From contig JACRLQ010000046.1 of assembly GCA_016215155.1 (NCBI GenBank), positions 1,122 to 60,669 of the forward strand: a stretch of 59,548 nucleotides of DNA, written 5' to 3'. The stretch's first letter is position 1; each line of letters starts with the position of its first letter. Below, piece by piece: positions 42,501 through 50,899 of this stretch. A program made the position numbers and the translations under genes. The notes beneath the pieces were generated by a model. It was not told the DNA's origin and did no database searches. It worked only from the letters and a program-made list of their open reading frames with translations. This DNA comes from Nitrospirota bacterium (GTDB lineage: Bacteria; Nitrospirota; Thermodesulfovibrionia; Thermodesulfovibrionales; UBA6898).

Positions 42501-42545
42501 AAGAAGGCCCGTTTTCCGGTAAAGAAAGCGGGCCTTCTTTATTTT
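42501..42545 (+). terminator. Rho-independent terminator of the glutamate synthase genes
   Basis: Perfect 11-bp arms AAGAAGGCCCG (42501-42511) and CGGGCCTTCTT (42529-42539), then TATTTT. It starts 19 bases after the stop codon. Confidence 0.9.
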
Positions 42546-42554
42546 GGTTAATGA

Positions 42555-42703
42555 TCTAACAAGCTTTTGAAAAACTCTCACTTTGCAGTTAAAGCCGTCA
42601 TACTCGCGAAGGCGGGTATCCAAACGCCTTAAAAACAATGGATTCCCGTCTGCACGGGAAGGAAGGGAAAACAGCTGAACACACTTATTCAACAGCCTGC
42701 AAA
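42555..42703. repeat. REP-like composite repeat, copy without tip insertions
   Basis: Two hairpins: ATACTCGC/GCGGGTAT with loop GAAG, and TTCCCGT/ACGGGAA with loop CTGC, in the framework also seen at 32097-32280. Neither tip carries the 22-bp sequence here, so this copy serves as the reference for those insertions. Confidence 0.85.
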
Positions 42704-42941
42704 AAAACTGTCATCTGAGTGAAGCCAAGGGGCTCTCAGTTTTTCGATACATTAGATGGCAACGCTATCCGGAAACTCCCTTCAGGTAAAGAGCCAATAA
42801 GTGACAGATGCAAAAAAGCGCCGCTTTAGTATAAAATTGTGGATAACTATATGGTTATGAATTCACGATATACGCACGGGGATAATTCTTAATGGCCTTT
42901 GAAATATTTTCATCGATCCAGGATAACCAGGGGAGATAATA
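42704..42941. other. Non-coding stretch before the restriction-modification island
   Basis: AT-rich, no gene recognised. It must contain the promoter of the island; no clear -35/-10 pair was identified. Confidence 0.35.
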
Positions 42942-43100
42942 ATGAAAAAGACTAATTTTGATCGTTACCTTAAAGAACAATTGAAAAACCATGCGTTTGC
43001 CGAACGGTTTGATCGTGCCGACGAGGCCTGGGATGTAGCGCTCCAGATTACCCCCCTTCGTCAGAAGTCGGAACTTTCCCCAAAAAGGGGTCAGGAATGA
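42942..43100 (+). CDS. Small HTH-antitoxin-like ORF, probably a truncated XRE protein
   Basis: 52 residues, MKKTNFDRYLKEQLKNHAFA then ERFDRADEAWDVALQITPLRQKSELSPKRGQE. This matches the leading part of small XRE antitoxins (FDxYLxEQLKxPxFAxxF, then LRQKAGLSQKELA) up to the first HTH helix and then ends. GGGGAG precedes the ATG. The stop overlaps the ATG of the methyltransferase (ATGA), so the two are translationally coupled. It may be a leftover antitoxin or a short controller. Confidence 0.65.
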   Translation: MKKTNFDRYLKEQLKNHAFAERFDRADEAWDVALQITPLRQKSELSPKRGQE

Positions 43101-45226
43101 CACAAGAAGACATAATCCAAACTGTTCTCAAAGACAGTAATTATCACCTTTCTCTCTTTTCCTCTGATGAGATTGTTGCCCTGAGCAACAAAATTAATAT
43201 CAAGGAATCAAAGAGTAAGAAAACGCCTTTTGTTACCTGTATTATACGTGGTAAGGATATTCAGTTGAAGCCCGAAGAGGTAGTCCGCCAGCTTTATGCC
43301 GCGAGATTAATCCAACAATACGGATACTCAAAAAAACGGCTTGCTTTTGAATATCAGGTCAATTTCGGGAGGGAGAAGAAAAGCGCTGACATAGTTGTCT
43401 TTGATAAAGACAGACCTGATACTCCATATATTATAGTTGAGCTGAAAAAGCCGAAATGGAAAGACGGCAAAGATCAACTGCGCTCATACTGCAATGCGAC
43501 TGGCGCGCCGATGAGTGTCTGGACTAATGGCGAGACGATTTCACATTACCACCGCAAAGATCCCAACTACTTTGAACCCATTACGGATATTCCAAAGGCA
43601 AACCAAAGCCTTAAAGACATACTCAGCGAACGCTTCACCCTTAAAGACCTTATCATTAAAGATAAAATCGCCAACGAGCGTAAGTCCCTGAAAGACATTA
43701 TTCTTGATATGGAAGACGAAGTGCTTGCAAATGCTGGCGTGGATGTCTTTGAGGAGGTCTTTAAACTCATATTTACCAAACTCTATGATGAGTTCCTGAG
43801 CCGGAAAGATAAAGATATCATCAACTATTTTACAAAACAGGTTACGCAAACCGCAGTAGGAGAACCTGTCGCGCCATATGGCAATAAACCCAGCTATCTC
43901 GACGGCTCGGATTATGACGCGCTTAAGGCCGCTGTAAGCGGCATTGACGATGCTGGTTTCAGGGTTATGGAATTCAGAAACTCTGGCCAGACTGATACAG
44001 AACTGAAAAACAAGATTCAGGGCCTGTTCGATCAGGCGAAGAACCAATGGCCCGGTGTCTTTGCGGACGGGGCTGTCTTTGAGCTTTCTGACAGTCATTT
44101 GGCCGTCTGTGTTTCGAGCTTGCAGGACGTGAAGCTCTTCAATTCCAATCTGCTGGTGGTGGATGAGGCCTTTGAATACCTTGTAAATAAATCGGCCAAG
44201 GGCGAAAAGGGGCAATACTTCACGCCACGTCATGTCATAGATATGTGCGTGAAGATGCTCAACCCCAAACGCGGCGAGTATATGATTGACACTGCGTCAG
44301 GCAGTTGCGGTTTTCCGGTGCATACCATTTTCCAGATCACGGGACATCTCTTTACCAATGTCGAAATATCCGAGCAGGACAAGCAGCATATATTAAAGAT
44401 CTTCGGAATTGATTTTGACGAAAAAACCGTGCGTGTGGCCCGCACTTTAAATCTCATAGCAGGCGATGGTGAAACCAATGTCCTGCATTTGAATGCGCTG
44501 GACTATGAGCGGTGGGTAGATAAGACAGGGGATAAAGAAAAAAATATAAAAGCAGACCCGAAATGGATCAACACCTACGGCAAGGGATTTGAGCGACTGG
44601 AAAAGCTCCGTGCCGAAAAGGGCGGAAACAAATATTTTAACTTTGATATCCTCATGGCCAACCCTCCCTTTGCCGGGGACATTAAAGAAAGCCGCATTCT
44701 GCATCAGTACGAACTGGGGTTTAATTCCAACAATAAAGCGCAATCAAAAGTCGGGCGGGACATTCTGTTTATCGAACGCAACCTGGACTTTCTCAAACCC
44801 GGCGGCCGTTTGGCAATCGTCCTGCCTCAAGGCCGCTTTAACAATACCTCGGACAAACCTATTCGGGACTTTATCGCCCAGCACGGGCGTATTCTGGCTG
44901 TTGTCGGACTGCACGGAAATACCTTCAAGCCGCACACCGGCACGAAGACCAGTGTTCTGTTTGTGCAGAAATGGGATGACAAATTGTGTCCAAAAGTCGA
45001 AGACTATCCAATCTTCTTTGCTGTCAGCGATAAAGGCGGAAAGGATAATTCGGGTGATTACACCTATGTCAAATCTGACAACGGACAAGACAAGCTGGAC
45101 AGAAACGGGCACCTGATTGTTGACCATGACCTGCATAATCATAATGGAGAATTGCCGGACGGTATTGCCGAAGCCTTTATTGAGTTTGCAAAGAGCGAAA
45201 AACTTTCGTTTTGGGCTGAGGGGTAA
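43097..45226 (+). CDS. Type I/IIG-like restriction nuclease - N6-adenine methyltransferase fusion
   Basis: 709 residues. The N-terminal HSDR_N-type nuclease domain has D98 (SADIVVF) and E115-x-K117 (YIIVELKKP), the PD-(D/E)xK set. The middle is helical. The methyltransferase domain contains GQYFTP (372-377), the SAM-binding DTASGSCGF (398-406) and catalytic NPPF (522-525), with HsdM-like flanks (GRLAIVLPQGRFNN). A specificity gene follows two bases after the stop. There is no DEAD-box motor domain here or next door. The layout recalls two-subunit BcgI-like systems rather than classical type I. Confidence 0.88.
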   Translation: MTQEDIIQTVLKDSNYHLSLFSSDEIVALSNKINIKESKSKKTPFVTCIIRGKDIQLKPEEVVRQLYAARLIQQYGYSKKRLAFEYQVNFGREKKSADIVVFDKDRPDTPYIIVELKKPKWKDGKDQLRSYCNATGAPMSVWTNGETISHYHRKDPNYFEPITDIPKANQSLKDILSERFTLKDLIIKDKIANERKSLKDIILDMEDEVLANAGVDVFEEVFKLIFTKLYDEFLSRKDKDIINYFTKQVTQTAVGEPVAPYGNKPSYLDGSDYDALKAAVSGIDDAGFRVMEFRNSGQTDTELKNKIQGLFDQAKNQWPGVFADGAVFELSDSHLAVCVSSLQDVKLFNSNLLVVDEAFEYLVNKSAKGEKGQYFTPRHVIDMCVKMLNPKRGEYMIDTASGSCGFPVHTIFQITGHLFTNVEISEQDKQHILKIFGIDFDEKTVRVARTLNLIAGDGETNVLHLNALDYERWVDKTGDKEKNIKADPKWINTYGKGFERLEKLRAEKGGNKYFNFDILMANPPFAGDIKESRILHQYELGFNSNNKAQSKVGRDILFIERNLDFLKPGGRLAIVLPQGRFNNTSDKPIRDFIAQHGRILAVVGLHGNTFKPHTGTKTSVLFVQKWDDKLCPKVEDYPIFFAVSDKGGKDNSGDYTYVKSDNGQDKLDRNGHLIVDHDLHNHNGELPDGIAEAFIEFAKSEKLSFWAEG

Positions 45227-45228
45227 GG

Positions 45229-46689
45229 ATGCAGTCTTCAGTAGTAACTTACTCAAAACTCTTGGAACATCCAGAGTTCAGAATTGATGCAGAATGCTAT
45301 AAACCTTATCATTTGGAAGTTGAACAGGCCATAGTTGAGAAAGGATATAAGCTTGTCCAAGATCACACCGTATCAGTAATCAATTTTGGTGCCTATTCGT
45401 TATGTAATTACATTGCATTTCTGGATTCAGGCAAACCATTTCTTGTAACAGAAGACATAAAAAACAATGAAATAGAGACAGGAAATCTGCATTATATTTC
45501 TGACTCTGTGCATCTATTGCTTCACAAATCGCATTGCGTTAAGGGACAAGTCTTATTGACAATGGCCGGTGCATACTTGGGGCGGGCTGCTGTGTTTAAT
45601 GAGGACTTTGAATGTAGTTCTAATCAAGCAATTGCCAAGATTACGTTAAAATCAAATTCGATTAATCCCTATTATTTGTCTACGTTTCTCAATTGCAGAC
45701 ATGGGCAATCTCAGATTGAACGGTTCAAGACTGGCACTGGTCAACCGAATCTGAATCTTGGGTTGATTAAACTTATTAGAGTTGTAGATGCTTCTAATCC
45801 TTTTCAGACCAAGATTGACGAAATAGTAAATATCGCTCTGAGGCTTAAACGGAAAAGTGTAGATATTTATCAAGAAGCCCAAAAAATCCTCATTTCTGAG
45901 CTTGGCCTTTTTAACTGGCGACCCAAACACCGGTTGTCCTTCGTAAAGAACTATTCCGATACTAACGAGGCAGAACGGCTTGATGCTGAATACTTCCAAC
46001 CTAGATATGATGAAATCGTCAACGCCATAAAAAGATATCCAGGCGGATGGGATACTCTGGGGAATATTGCATCTCTCAAAAAATGTGTCGAAGTGGGCAG
46101 TGACGCGTACATGGATGAAGGGGATATCCCGTTTATAAGAGTGAGCAACCTATCACCTTTTGAAATCACAGAAGAGAAATATATCTCTAACGAGCTGTAT
46201 ACGGAGTTATCACAGCATCAGCCGCAAAAGGGAGAAATCCTGTTCAGCAAAGACGGGACCCCAGGCATTGCTTATCATCTGAACGAAAAGCCGAAGAAAA
46301 TGCTTCCGTCAGGCGGAATCTTGCGATTAAAAGTGAAGAGCAAGCAGATTAATGAAGACTATTTGACGCTTGTGCTCAACTCCATGATTGTTCAGGAGCA
46401 AATCAATAGGGATGTCGGCGGTTCAATTATCCTTCATTGGAGACCTGATCAAGTCAAACAAACCGTGATTCCTATTTTCGATGGTAAGAAACAGCAACAA
46501 ATCGCTCAGAAAATCACCGAAGCTTTTGACTTGCGCAAACAGTCAAAACACCTTCTGGAATGCGCCAAGTGTGCGGTGGAGATCGCCATAGACCAAAATG
46601 AAGATGCGGCTATCAAATGGCTGCAAGAGCAGACATCCCTCACAGGCCTCATACCGGAAGAGATTGCGACTGTGAGGAGAAAGGCGTGA
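45229..46689 (+). CDS. Restriction-modification specificity subunit (HsdS-like)
   Basis: 486 residues with two target-recognition halves, each followed by a coiled-coil spacer. Half 1 runs about 1-220 (TGTGQPNLNLGLIKLIRVVD, then FQTKIDEIVNIALRLKRKSVDIYQEAQKIL). Half 2 runs about 235-470 (YMDEGDIPFIRVSNLSPFEI, LHWRPDQVKQTVIPIF, QQQIAQKITEAFDLRKQSKHLLECAKCAVEIAI). These choose the methylated and cut site for the upstream enzyme. The 3' end (IPEEIATVRRKA) is partly repeated at 47248, beyond the transposase gene. Confidence 0.88.
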   Translation: MQSSVVTYSKLLEHPEFRIDAECYKPYHLEVEQAIVEKGYKLVQDHTVSVINFGAYSLCNYIAFLDSGKPFLVTEDIKNNEIETGNLHYISDSVHLLLHKSHCVKGQVLLTMAGAYLGRAAVFNEDFECSSNQAIAKITLKSNSINPYYLSTFLNCRHGQSQIERFKTGTGQPNLNLGLIKLIRVVDASNPFQTKIDEIVNIALRLKRKSVDIYQEAQKILISELGLFNWRPKHRLSFVKNYSDTNEAERLDAEYFQPRYDEIVNAIKRYPGGWDTLGNIASLKKCVEVGSDAYMDEGDIPFIRVSNLSPFEITEEKYISNELYTELSQHQPQKGEILFSKDGTPGIAYHLNEKPKKMLPSGGILRLKVKSKQINEDYLTLVLNSMIVQEQINRDVGGSIILHWRPDQVKQTVIPIFDGKKQQQIAQKITEAFDLRKQSKHLLECAKCAVEIAIDQNEDAAIKWLQEQTSLTGLIPEEIATVRRKA

Positions 46690-46706
46690 TTTTGTATAGG
46701 GGCAAC

Positions 46707-47240
<534 letters not shown>

Positions 47241-47247
47241 CGATATT

Positions 47248-47290
47248 CATACCGGAAGAGATCGCGCCTGTGGAGAAGAAAAAGAATTGA
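47248..47290 (+). repeat. Second copy of the hsdS 3' end
   Basis: CATACCGGAAGAGAT followed by GCG-x-CTGTG and GAGAA repeats the sequence at 46650-46686, which encodes the last residues of HsdS. Here the frame reads IPEEIAPVEKKKN then stops. The two copies flank the transposase gene. Confidence 0.7.
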
Positions 47291-47577
47291 ACATCTCTAA
47301 GTCATTAATTTATAAAGACATAACAGAAGAATGCAAAATATGCACGGTATAAGGCCCATATTTCACCAAACGGTAAAATACATTGTTAAAACAGAGCGTT
47401 AGCTATGCCCGATAGGAATCTCGGTAATTCACCAAAAGTCTTCGACAAGTACGGTTCATTAAATATCTCCAGTGTCACCGCCCACCCGCACTGCAAGAAG
47501 GATTCCGGACAAGCCGGAATGACAGGAGGACCCAATACCGGGCAGGTTACAAACCTGCCTCTACAAAACCCTAAGAA
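47291..47577. repeat. Intergenic region with two palindromic repeats
   Basis: ATTCCGGACAAGCCGGAAT (about 47494-47512) and GGCAGGTTACAAACCTGCC (about 47541-47559, followed by TCTAC) are hairpins of the two repeat classes seen elsewhere in the window. No gene is visible. The second lies within 20 bases of the next start codon. Confidence 0.65.
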
Positions 47578-48294
47578 ATGAAAAGAAAAATTGCGCTTAT
47601 AACCGGCGGCTCCAGGGGGCTTGGCCGGACCATAGCCCTCACTCTTGCCGGAAATGGTTACACCGTTGTCATAAATTATGTATCTCATCCGGCTGAGGCA
47701 GAGAAGGTTGCGGAAGAGGCGGGAGGGGGATCTTTTGCGATAAGGGCGGACATAGCCCTCCGGGAGGAAGTGTCTTCAATGGCCGAAGAGGTCCGGCGGA
47801 AATTCGGACGGCTCGACCTGCTGATAAATAATGCCGGGATAGCGAAGGACAACCTGCTTGTCCGCCAGTCTGAAGGGGAATGGGACGAGATCCTGGGTGT
47901 AAATCTCGGCGGCTGTTTCAACACGATCACGGCGATGTCTCCGCTTATGATAAAATCAGGGGGCGGGCATATAATAAATATATCCTCCCTCTCCGGTGTC
48001 AGGGGAAAGGCAGGTCAGGCCGCTTACAGCGCCTCCAAGGCCGCGCTTTTAGGCCTGACGCTCGCTGCCTCACGGGAACTGGGGGAAGCAGGCATAAGGG
48101 TCAACGCGGTATTGCCGGGCTATCTTATGACGGAGATGGGCATGAAGGCCGGGAAGGCCGCTGAATCGGCCCGTAAAAGCAGTATATTAAATACAGCCGG
48201 AAGCGACAGGGAGGTTGCGGACTTCGTTCTCTACCTTGCCGGCACGAGGAACATAACGGGCCAGATCTTCAGCCTCGACAGCAGGATAGGGTAA
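47578..48294 (+). CDS. fabG: FabG-like 3-oxoacyl-ACP reductase (SDR)
   Basis: 238 residues. NADP motif TGGSRGLGRT, NNAGIAKD, catalytic Ser in ISSLSGVRGKAGQ and the Y-x-x-x-K AYSASKAAL. The C-terminus VADFVLYLAGTRNITGQIFSLDSRIG is typical. Reduces 3-oxoacyl-ACP in fatty acid synthesis or a related reductive step. Because bioD follows by 28 bases, a role in making the pimeloyl precursor of biotin is possible, but that is inference. The ribosome site is weak. Confidence 0.82.
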   Translation: MKRKIALITGGSRGLGRTIALTLAGNGYTVVINYVSHPAEAEKVAEEAGGGSFAIRADIALREEVSSMAEEVRRKFGRLDLLINNAGIAKDNLLVRQSEGEWDEILGVNLGGCFNTITAMSPLMIKSGGGHIINISSLSGVRGKAGQAAYSASKAALLGLTLAASRELGEAGIRVNAVLPGYLMTEMGMKAGKAAESARKSSILNTAGSDREVADFVLYLAGTRNITGQIFSLDSRIG

Positions 48295-48322
48295 AACAGT
48301 CTATATCAATAACGGAGGTCAC

Positions 48323-49027
48323 ATGCCGAAGGGTTTTTTCATCACGGGTACCGACACAGGGGTCGGAAAGACGCTCATATCCGGGGCGCTAATAAAGACA
48401 CTGGGTCTTATGGGCCTTAAAACAGGCGGTATGAAGCCTATTGAAAGCGGCTGCGGCCGCGAGGGGTCCACGCTTGTGCCCTTCGACGGGAGGTCCCTCA
48501 AGCAGACCGCGCACATGGATGAACCGCTGTCGGTTATAACGCCCTGCTGCTTCGAAACGCCGCTCGCCCCTCTGCCTGCCTCCGAGCTTGAGGCGGGCAA
48601 AATCAGCATCCCCGCAATAAGAGGCGCCTTCCTCAAGCTGTCAAAGATATACGATGCGCTCATCGTTGAAGGTCTTGGCGGGATCCTCGTGCCGATCAGG
48701 AAAAATTATGCCGTCATCGATCTCGCTCTGGAATTTGGTCTTCCCCTGATAGTGGTCGCAAGACCGGGGTTGGGGACGATCAACCACACCATGCTGACTA
48801 TATACTGCGCGCTCGGAAGGGGACTGCGGGTTGCGGGCGTAATAATAAACTACAGCATGCCGCCGGAGCACAGTCTGGCCGAAAAGACAAACCCCAGGGT
48901 GTTGTCCCAGATATGTCCGGTCCCGGTCATAGGCACTTTCCCTTATTTGGGCCAGGTCACGGGGGAGGCCATGGAGAAAGCGGCAAGAAAGAATTTCGAC
49001 ATAGAGGTCCTCAGAAGATATCTTTAG
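48323..49027 (+). CDS. bioD: Dethiobiotin synthetase
   Basis: ATP-dependent closure of the ureido ring in biotin synthesis. The P-loop GTDTGVGKTLISG is at residues 7-19, with KTGGMKPIESGC, the substrate segment and VEGLGGILVPIRKNYAVIDLALEFGLPLIVVARPGLGTINH. 234 residues. ACGGAGG precedes the ATG. Biotin is needed by AccB/AccC encoded elsewhere in the window. Other bio genes are not seen. Confidence 0.92.
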   Translation: MPKGFFITGTDTGVGKTLISGALIKTLGLMGLKTGGMKPIESGCGREGSTLVPFDGRSLKQTAHMDEPLSVITPCCFETPLAPLPASELEAGKISIPAIRGAFLKLSKIYDALIVEGLGGILVPIRKNYAVIDLALEFGLPLIVVARPGLGTINHTMLTIYCALGRGLRVAGVIINYSMPPEHSLAEKTNPRVLSQICPVPVIGTFPYLGQVTGEAMEKAARKNFDIEVLRRYL

Positions 49028-49042
49028 TCCGGCCCCGGACGT

Positions 49043-49075
49043 AAAAAAGGCTGCGCCTCCTCGGGAAGCGCAGCC
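49043..49075 (-). terminator. Terminator for the minus-strand LolA-like gene
   Basis: GGCTGCGC (49049-49056) and GCGCAGCC (49068-49075) form a perfect 8-bp stem. On the minus strand it is followed by TTTTTTAC. On the plus strand there is no T run, so it mainly serves the gene at 49101-49727. Confidence 0.8.
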
Positions 49076-49100
49076 GGACTGACTGTCCCATGTTGAGGGG

Positions 49101-49727
49101 CTACTGTTTCTGCTTCTTCGGTCCGCCTCCGAATCCCGGGATTTGCGGCATGTCCATCTTTTTATAGCCCGCCGGGACTTCGAACACGTCGTCGGTAACA
49201 CCGCCGGACTTGATGTTCTTCCAGACTGTAGTGATCTTGCCGTCTTCACTTTGATATTTTACGGGGAAATTGTTAAGGTCGGAGGCCTCCCAAACATGGC
49301 CTGCCTTCTCCTTCTTCCCGTCTATGATTGTCGTCACGTGATATTTTTTTGTAGGATGTTTGTCCACGACCTCATTGGCGACAAACTCTTTTTCGGTCTT
49401 GATGTTCGGGTCCTGGAGCTTCGACTGGATGTCCTGCTGGCTCTTGTCGAGCTGCATCTCCATATAGGACTTGCTGTCTTTCATCAGCATCCACATCACT
49501 TTTTTATCGGGCCTCAGTATATTGACCGAACTCTGTCCCCGGTTATTGTTCTCCATCCTCATCTTCGTGTCCTTGTAATAGATCTTCGAGGTAAAAGACC
49601 CCTTGGACGTCGTCGTCTCCATGTCCGCGGAATAGTTTTTCAGAGTCCCGGGACCTGCTCCGGCTGCGGAAGACACCAACAACGAAACACTCAATAAAAC
49701 CGCTGATAGTACTCCTGTTTTCTTCAT
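49101..49727 (-). CDS. Exported LolA-like / DUF4412-type protein
   Basis: 208 residues with a signal peptide (cleavage near SSAAGAGPG). The body is beta-rich: LKNYSADMETTTSKGSFTSKIYYKDTKMRMENN, VMWMLMKDSKSYMEMQL, YHVTTIIDGKKEKAGHVWEASDLNNFPVKYQSEDG. This is the half-barrel pattern of LolA/LolB-like or DUF4412 proteins, which carry hydrophobic ligands in the periplasm. The C-terminal tail is Gly/Pro/Lys-rich. No partner lipoprotein-sorting genes are nearby. Confidence 0.72.
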   Translation of the reverse strand: MKKTGVLSAVLLSVSLLVSSAAGAGPGTLKNYSADMETTTSKGSFTSKIYYKDTKMRMENNNRGQSSVNILRPDKKVMWMLMKDSKSYMEMQLDKSQQDIQSKLQDPNIKTEKEFVANEVVDKHPTKKYHVTTIIDGKKEKAGHVWEASDLNNFPVKYQSEDGKITTVWKNIKSGGVTDDVFEVPAGYKKMDMPQIPGFGGGPKKQKQ

Positions 49728-49759
49728 TTAACGATCTCCTTTTATTTGATTGTAAAGGC

Positions 49760-50041
49760 CTACTTCGAATTGAGAGATTCCTTGAGCCCCTTGCCCACCT
49801 TGAAGTAGAGCACCTTTTTTCCCTTGACCTCGACACTCGCCCCGGTCTTCGGGTTGCGTGCCTTTCTCGGGCCGCGGGTCTTGAGCCTGAAGTTGCCGAA
49901 ACCCCTGATCTCTATCTTGCCGCCAGTGAGCAGGGCATGTTTGATACTGTCAAACACAGTGTCGACAACAATCTCGGTCTGGTTTCTGCTCAACCCCTCG
50001 ACCTTCTCTGATACCTTCTCGATAAGGACAGACTTCGTCAT
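49760..50041 (-). CDS. HU/IHF-family DNA-binding protein
   Basis: 93 residues with the HU/IHF fold: MTKSVLIEKVSEKVEGLSRNQTEIVVDTVFDSIKHAL, then IEIRGFGNFRLKTRGPRKARNPKTG, including the DNA-bending arm with RNPKTG. Could be an IHF subunit or HU; the order sppA-HU after rpsA is close to the ihfB location next to rpsA in other bacteria. AGGAGG precedes the ATG. Confidence 0.9.
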   Translation of the reverse strand: MTKSVLIEKVSEKVEGLSRNQTEIVVDTVFDSIKHALLTGGKIEIRGFGNFRLKTRGPRKARNPKTGASVEVKGKKVLYFKVGKGLKESLNSK

Positions 50042-50050
50042 ACTACCTCC

Positions 50051-50899
50051 TTATGGCGCATATTGATATTTAATCTTCACGGACGGGATAAGGTCCGAAA
50101 TCTCTTTCGGCAATTTGCCTCTTAAAAGATCGATAACGGACAGTTTGTCCTTCCTGTATACAACCTCCGGCTCTCCTTTGATGCCGGCACTCTCGCCGGC
50201 AATTCGGATGGCGTCTTCAAGGGTCCCCAGCTCATCGATCAGTCCGTTATTTTTCGCCTGCTCACCGGTATAAATCCTGCCGTCGGCAAGACCCCTGACC
50301 TCTTCAATCTTCATCTTCCTGCCTGAGGCGACGGCCCCCATGAACTGTTCGTGGACATTGTCGAGCACCCCCTGCAGGAGCGCCCTGTCTTCGGTCTTCA
50401 TCTCCCTGAAAACAGAGCCTGCGTCCTTGCTCTTGCCGCTTTTTATGACCTCCGCCTTGACGCCTATCTTCTTCATCAGTTCCTCGACATTGGGTATCTC
50501 CATTATCACGCCGATCGAGCCGGTGAGGGTCCCGGGATTCGCGAGGATCCTGGTGGCGGGGACCGATATGTAATATCCCCCCGAGGCCGCCACTGAGCCC
50601 ATCGAAACGATCACGCTCATCTTTTCCGCCGCTTTTTTGACTTCGGCATGAATTTCCTGTGAAGGGGCCACGGCGCCGCCGGGACTGTCTACCCTCAGGA
50701 CCATCGCCCTGATCGAGTGGTCATCGAGCAGTTCCTTGATCTCATCGACCGCGTCCTTTGAATCCATAATCGGCCCTTCGATGCGGACGAGGCCGACCCT
50801 TCCCTTAAGCGGGATCTTCTTCTGAAACAGGGTTATGACAAGACTCAGGATGAGGAGCATCACCAGTGTCCCCGTGATTATCAGGCAGCCCTTTTTCAT
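50051..50899 (-). CDS. sppA: Signal peptide peptidase SppA
   Basis: A membrane-anchored serine protease that degrades cleaved signal peptides. The short form, 282 residues: one N-terminal membrane helix (about 3-24), VLRVDSPGGAVAPSQEI, catalytic Ser106 in GSVAASGGYYIS, and the catalytic Lys in the motif KSGKSKD (about 153-158). YTGEQAKNNGLIDELG is conserved. It overlaps the end of rpsA by four bases. Confidence 0.92.
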   Translation of the reverse strand: MKKGCLIITGTLVMLLILSLVITLFQKKIPLKGRVGLVRIEGPIMDSKDAVDEIKELLDDHSIRAMVLRVDSPGGAVAPSQEIHAEVKKAAEKMSVIVSMGSVAASGGYYISVPATRILANPGTLTGSIGVIMEIPNVEELMKKIGVKAEVIKSGKSKDAGSVFREMKTEDRALLQGVLDNVHEQFMGAVASGRKMKIEEVRGLADGRIYTGEQAKNNGLIDELGTLEDAIRIAGESAGIKGEPEVVYRKDKLSVIDLLRGKLPKEISDLIPSVKIKYQYAP

